Below the pieces are notes generated by a model. The model had not been told where the DNA came from. It saw only the letters and a program-made list of their open reading frames with translations, and searched no databases. Of a stretch of 64,000 nucleotides of DNA, positions 62,964 through 64,000 are shown one piece after another. Every line of letters starts with the position of its first letter. Position 1 is the first letter of the stretch. The position numbers and the translations under genes are program-made. The stretch comes from a virus, in IMG/VR virus record IMGVR_UViG_3300030451_005868, positions 18,669 to 82,668 of that record; one strand, written 5' to 3'.

Positions 62964-63374
62964 TGATAGGCACACAAACAATTCTTTATAATTCACACAG
63001 GCAAACATAGCATCCAAGTAGTGAGCACGGAAATGCGGCTGAAATGCGACAGGTGAATCCGTTGATGCAAAAGGCAAAATGATGAGGCTCTGAGAAACAG
63101 CAACCTCAGGTCTACCAAAAATTATCATGCAAAGATTTGGTAGGCTCGCGTTGGATGAATAAGCGAATGGGTACAGCACAACCGCCCAGTTACGACAGCG
63201 TTGCATGGTGACTGTGATACTCGCCACAGTGGGTACAAGTCAGTTCGGCTAGAAATAGCCGAATTGTGACTGCTCATCTGCCACAGTAGGCGCTAAAATT
63301 TAAAATTGCGTTTGCGTAAATTAAAAAAGAAACGAGCGTAAGCGAAGTTTCAGATGGTTGTAAACCATCTTTTC
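62964..63374 (+). ncRNA. Structured RNA of unknown family, about 400 bases
   Basis: No plausible gene occupies 62907-63393. Complementary arms seen by eye: GCATC 63010-63014 with GATGC 63064-63068; ACGGA 63027-63031 with TCCGT 63058-63062; TGAGG 63083-63087 with CCTCA 63104-63108 enclosing CTG/CAG; CTACCAAA 63112-63119 with TTTGGTAG 63136-63143; ACTGTG 63211-63216 with CACAGT 63225-63230; TTCGGCTA 63244-63251 with TAGCCGAA 63256-63263 around a GAAA tetraloop, extended by AGTCA/TGACT; GAAAC 63329-63333 with GTTTC 63347-63351. The 3' end is a terminator-type hairpin. It is either a free RNA or a long leader (riboswitch-like) of the gene at 63394. I cannot match it to RNase P, tmRNA or a group I intron. 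Confidence 0.6.
63352..63374 (+). terminator. Terminator hairpin at the RNA 3' end
   Basis: AGATGGTT 63352-63359 and AACCATCT 63363-63370 around a 3-base loop, followed by TTTTC. Perfect 8-bp stem with a short T-run, 20 bases before the next ATG, so it could act as an attenuator. Confidence 0.65.
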
Positions 63375-63393
63375 ATTGACCTTAAGTAACAGT

Positions 63394-64000
63394 ATGAAAA
63401 CGTTTGTGTACGGAGATTCTTTCAGCAATCATGCATGGTGTCAATGTCCGCAGGATCGCATGTGGTATGCACAATTGGTTCGGGGTGAACTGATTGATCG
63501 CACACGTGTGAGTGCCAGCACACAGGAGATGTTTCTGCTGGCCACCACAGACGCCGTGTCTAACCCCACAGCACGTTTTATTCTGGGCACCGGAGTGATG
63601 TATTCTCGCATGATGTTGTACACAGATCAACTGTACGCCGACGAACAGCGTCCCGACAGCATAGACTCGTGCCTACAGCATTTTGACACACAGCAGTTGG
63701 ACCGAGCACTGCACGTGGGCATATATCATCACACCCTGGTTTGGAGTCAGTATCTGGCCAATGTGATCAGTTTTGGCAGTGTGGCACAGGGACAACAGTG
63801 GTTGATCACTCACATGAACGCACCTGCCAACGAACACATCGCTGTCACACACCCGCTGATACAGCCGTTGCTGAAACGCACCATGTCCATGCCCGGATAC
63901 ATCGATCATCGTCACTCGTGCAGACACCTGTGTGAACAGGCCGGGATACTGCCGCATGATCATGCACAGTACGGTTGGGACGGTCATCACTCTGAGGCGG
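63394..64000 (+). CDS. SGNH-hydrolase-like protein, runs off the right edge
   Basis: At least 202 residues with no stop in the window. The N-terminus MKTFVYGDSFSNHAWC has block I (GDSFS, Ser9), RFILGTGVMYSRMMLY is the strand also seen in the other SGNH proteins, and DGHHS near the visible end gives Asp/His of block V. Base composition is visibly higher in G and C than in all neighbours (CAC, CTG, GCC and CGT codons). Ribosome site is weak. Just downstream of the terminator hairpin of the structured RNA. Substrate unknown. Confidence 0.75.
   Translation, partial: MKTFVYGDSFSNHAWCQCPQDRMWYAQLVRGELIDRTRVSASTQEMFLLATTDAVSNPTARFILGTGVMYSRMMLYTDQLYADEQRPDSIDSCLQHFDTQQLDRALHVGIYHHTLVWSQYLANVISFGSVAQGQQWLITHMNAPANEHIAVTHPLIQPLLKRTMSMPGYIDHRHSCRHLCEQAGILPHDHAQYGWDGHHSEA

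Noticed and set aside
62964-63374. The structured RNA as RNase P RNA, tmRNA or a group I intron
   Set aside because: None of the core motifs of these families (for example the RNase P GAGGAAAGUC or a tRNA-like T-arm) could be found by eye.
1-64000. tRNA genes, CRISPR arrays, insertion sequences or integration sites
   Set aside because: No cloverleaf with a GGTTCGA arm, no regularly spaced direct repeats, no transposase or integrase and no terminal inverted repeats were seen.

Overview
This window looks like part of an AT-rich marine T4-like myovirus genome, not a cellular chromosome. The evidence is a run of T4-type baseplate genes (gp6, gp25, gp5 and gp53, plus large hub and fibre proteins), a gp55-type late sigma factor, the gp46/gp47 recombination nuclease and a T4 RNase H-like exonuclease. 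Many small conserved proteins resemble those of T4-like cyanophages and pelagiphages (from memory; no search was run). No photosystem genes are seen. The host cannot be told from the sequence; a marine alphaproteobacterium such as a SAR11 relative is one guess.

Layout. Positions 1-12277 (+ strand) hold early/middle type genes: a purine-type phosphoribosyltransferase cut by the left edge, an NCS2 purine permease, an SGNH-like protein, a cupin, QueE, the exonuclease, a MoxR-type ATPase with its VWA partner, small membrane proteins, a short DegT-like protein and several conserved unknowns. Several have good sigma70-type promoters. Positions 12278-28687 (- strand) form one tightly overlapping accessory cluster: GT-A type glycosyltransferases (one with three tandem internal repeats), an epimerase, a NodU-type carbamoyltransferase, a GNAT protein, SGNH-like proteins and four tandem radical SAM proteins with an N-terminal SPASM/twitch-like cysteine module. 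It has its own sigma70-like promoter at 28694-28722. Positions 28738-58098 (- strand) are virion genes: three paralogous fibre proteins, a 4311-residue baseplate/fibre protein, gp6, gp25, gp5, a hub-like protein, gp53 and a tube/cap-like protein. Exact T4 late boxes (TATAAATA) lie upstream of gp6 and of the first gene of the block.

Positions 58241-62457 (+ strand) carry gp55, gp47, a small unlisted protein, gp46 and an Hc1-like DNA-binding protein, closed by a UUCG-loop terminator. A GIY-YIG nuclease gene converges on that terminator. The only long stretch without a gene, about 62907-63393, holds a strongly structured, apparently untranslated RNA with its own promoter and a terminator hairpin just upstream of another SGNH-like gene that runs off the right edge.

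Together the genes suggest purine import and salvage feeding nucleotide (and perhaps deazaguanine) supply, T4-style replication/recombination and late transcription, an elaborate baseplate, and a large sugar/radical-enzyme cluster that probably modifies a glycan, peptide or virion component. The radical SAM cluster and the structured RNA are the best candidates for undescribed biology.
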